Source: Lamellibrachia satsuma (Eukaryota > Annelida > Polychaeta > Sabellida > Siboglinidae). Taken from it: a stretch of 64,000 nucleotides of DNA. Below are positions 63,501-64,000 of the stretch, in pieces. A program made the position numbers and the translations under genes. The stretch lies in contig BSQZ01000050.1 of NCBI GenBank assembly GCA_033239005.1, positions 3,315,501 through 3,379,500 of the forward strand, in the 5' to 3' direction. The notes under the pieces are model-generated. The model had not been told where the DNA came from, made no database searches, and saw only the letters and a list, made by a program, of their open reading frames with translations. The stretch's first letter is position 1, and every line of letters starts with the position of its first letter.

Positions 63501-63776
63501 TATCAGTCTGCTGAGGTACAGATGTGTAACAATGTCTGATTTGAATTTGATTTTGGGTGGGAATTTAATTCGGGGATTCAAGGTTAGGGCATAATATTTT
63601 GGTTTAGTTTTGAGATTTGATCGAGATACGCGTCGACATGTTCCAATGATCGTTGCTATTAGGAGAGTGACGGTGATTATCTGCGTTAGCCCAAGATTAA
63701 TCCGTGTGGAATGCGGGACTAGGTGAGGAGAATATTTCCTAAATGGACATCTGAATTGGAATACATTTTGTAGCAT
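60507..63776 (-). CDS. Intact non-LTR retrotransposon ORF (endonuclease + reverse transcriptase)
   Basis: 1089 codons without a stop. Residues about 30-50 are hydrophobic. Residues 97-104 are DIHPNPGP, a 2A-like motif. Endonuclease from about residue 158: INTNSVKS, VETKLD near 190, YYRPP, GDFNFPDINW near 293 and SDHESV near 366, so the catalytic set looks complete. Reverse transcriptase from about 600: IHKKSH...NYRPISL, HGFQSGLSCESQLIETVHDW, ILLDFAKAFDKVPHLRLL, SGVPQGSVLGPVLFLLYIND and FADDSIIYRK near 816, then the thumb (SYLGVKLDSKLTWTNHV) and the tail RSRTRGQYIAPKCRINAMVF. Domain order and motifs fit the Jockey/CR1/L2 group. There is no RNase H or separate ORF1 in view. Intactness suggests recent activity. 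Confidence 0.92.
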   Translation of the reverse strand: MLQNVFQFRCPFRKYSPHLVPHSTRINLGLTQIITVTLLIATIIGTCRRVSRSNLKTKPKYYALTLNPRIKFPPKIKFKSDIVTHLYLSRLIALSGDIHPNPGPYGRPITNVTTDSSTLTTPTLHTSQNAGLIFAPNPQNTSTPERHKKTQGNTLKGILINTNSVKSIEKATQLKATIQYNNPDIIFLVETKLDANYATYSFLPPNYEAIRKDRNVHGGGVLIAFRDNIVAEPLQNLNSNCEIIWTKIHFARNKCIYFASYYRPPNDHLQSLEALHDSLTKLYRSQKTPPNVVIAGDFNFPDINWTNHQTTNNSTASKHNKLLEITNDFGLQNMVNDPTRIASGNILDLILTSNPSIIINTHTTPGMSDHESVTFNVNLNPARNKKPPHQVYSYKSADWDQLKDDIDKLNLEYFDIDPNSQDIDINWTFFRERLTTLINKNIPRRYTKAKTHLPWITRELIRMQRRRNKSHKKAKQTGLNSDWEKFKELRKQATKALAKSYKDYVNNHIGDSLKTNPKRFWSFIKANKRENIGIPTLRVNDQPIINDRDKANALNNQFSSVFTQEKHPIPQIAPSTYPNIPLLEIGIDGVIKQLENLNQNKATGPDELPARVLKETAKQIAPIITQIFQQSYNTGKLPNDWLQALVTPIHKKSHKSDPANYRPISLTCILCKVMEHIILSNMWKHLHKHNIILHFQHGFQSGLSCESQLIETVHDWMTAMDNKTQIDAILLDFAKAFDKVPHLRLLSKLTSYGITENTQNWIKSFLSNRKQRVSVNGALSDITDVTSGVPQGSVLGPVLFLLYINDINGNIKSSIRLFADDSIIYRKISSKTDHEILQIDLSQLQTWSDKWQMEFNVSKCVHLPITNKTKPSTHKYSLSGQPLSTVSSHSYLGVKLDSKLTWTNHVTDITSKSSKCLGMIKRTLGPCKPEVKQTAYNMLIRPKLEYSSPIWNPHTFSQVKSLERVQHSAARFVKNDYRRNTNPADLITALGWPTLERRRIIKQATTFYKILNNIIEITPPPGLLTRSRTRGQYIAPKCRINAMVFSFYPRAIRIWNMIPSKITNIKNPKSFQEAIMELPFTTPPHLNCL

Positions 63777-64000
63777 GGTTTTCTGAAAGTTAGATCCAAA
63801 TGCAAACAGTGGCGACTTGAAGAAAAGTAAGCTTACAAATGAAATGCTTAGCGATAAAATGAAAAGAACTCACCCGGACGGCGCCGGCAGTGGTAGTCCG
63901 CCATCTTTGAAATTTTGGTTCATGTGTTGCGGTAAAGGGCGTTGTTTTGATTAGTTGCTTTTGTTGTCGTTTGGTTTGTCTGTTTCTGCGTGATCAGTGG
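63777..64000 (-). promoter_or_regulatory. LINE 5' untranslated region
   Basis: Upstream of the LINE start codon, reaching the window edge. On the minus strand it has AAGATGGCGGACTACCACTG (near 63900), a YY1-site-like AAGATGGCGG known from promoters of some LINEs and cellular genes, followed by CCGG|GTGAGTT, a strong splice-donor match. The 5' end of the element is not visible. Confidence 0.45.

Overview
The window is animal nuclear DNA: AT-rich, intron-dominated, crowded with non-LTR retrotransposon pieces, small DNA transposons, minisatellites and long (TA)n tracts. Repeat content and the divergence of the host protein suggest a marine invertebrate, but the phylum cannot be fixed from the sequence. 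No bacterial-style operon, CRISPR or phage content is present.

One host gene dominates. On the minus strand, 15 exons between 52462 and 1023 encode the first 606 codons of a prominin (CD133 family), a pentaspan membrane glycoprotein of plasma-membrane protrusions. Exon joins keep one reading frame and nearly all use ordinary GT-AG sites. They give a signal peptide, first membrane segment, Cys-rich cytoplasmic loop, second membrane segment, long first extracellular loop, third and fourth membrane segments and the start of the second extracellular loop. The C-terminal part with the fifth membrane segment lies beyond coordinate 1. Exon 1 is separated from exon 2 by a 29 kb intron.

Layout: 1-23.3 kb holds exons 15 to 2, with introns carrying many minisatellites, LINE fragments, a tRNA-derived SINE, a mariner-like MITE and a pogo-like element. 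23.3-31 kb (intron 1) holds two hAT-like elements, another terminal-inverted-repeat element and fold-back repeats. 31-53.5 kb is a mosaic of segmental duplications, including a 2.4 kb tandem pair, a 1.9 kb pair 10 kb apart, a perfect 99 bp palindrome and a second copy of the region just upstream of exon 1. 52.2-52.5 kb is exon 1. 54-64 kb is intergenic: an RTE-like LINE remnant, long (TA)n tracts, a cysteine-rich CXC fragment and an intact 1089-codon LINE ORF with endonuclease and reverse transcriptase.

The most unusual observation is in intron 11. A 55 bp minisatellite of about 35 units extends into exon 12, so the 3' splice site of that exon (branch-point-like CTGAT, pyrimidine tract, TAG or CAG) is repeated in most units. 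Two other minisatellites in the same gene carry repeated 5' splice-site-like motifs on the sense strand.
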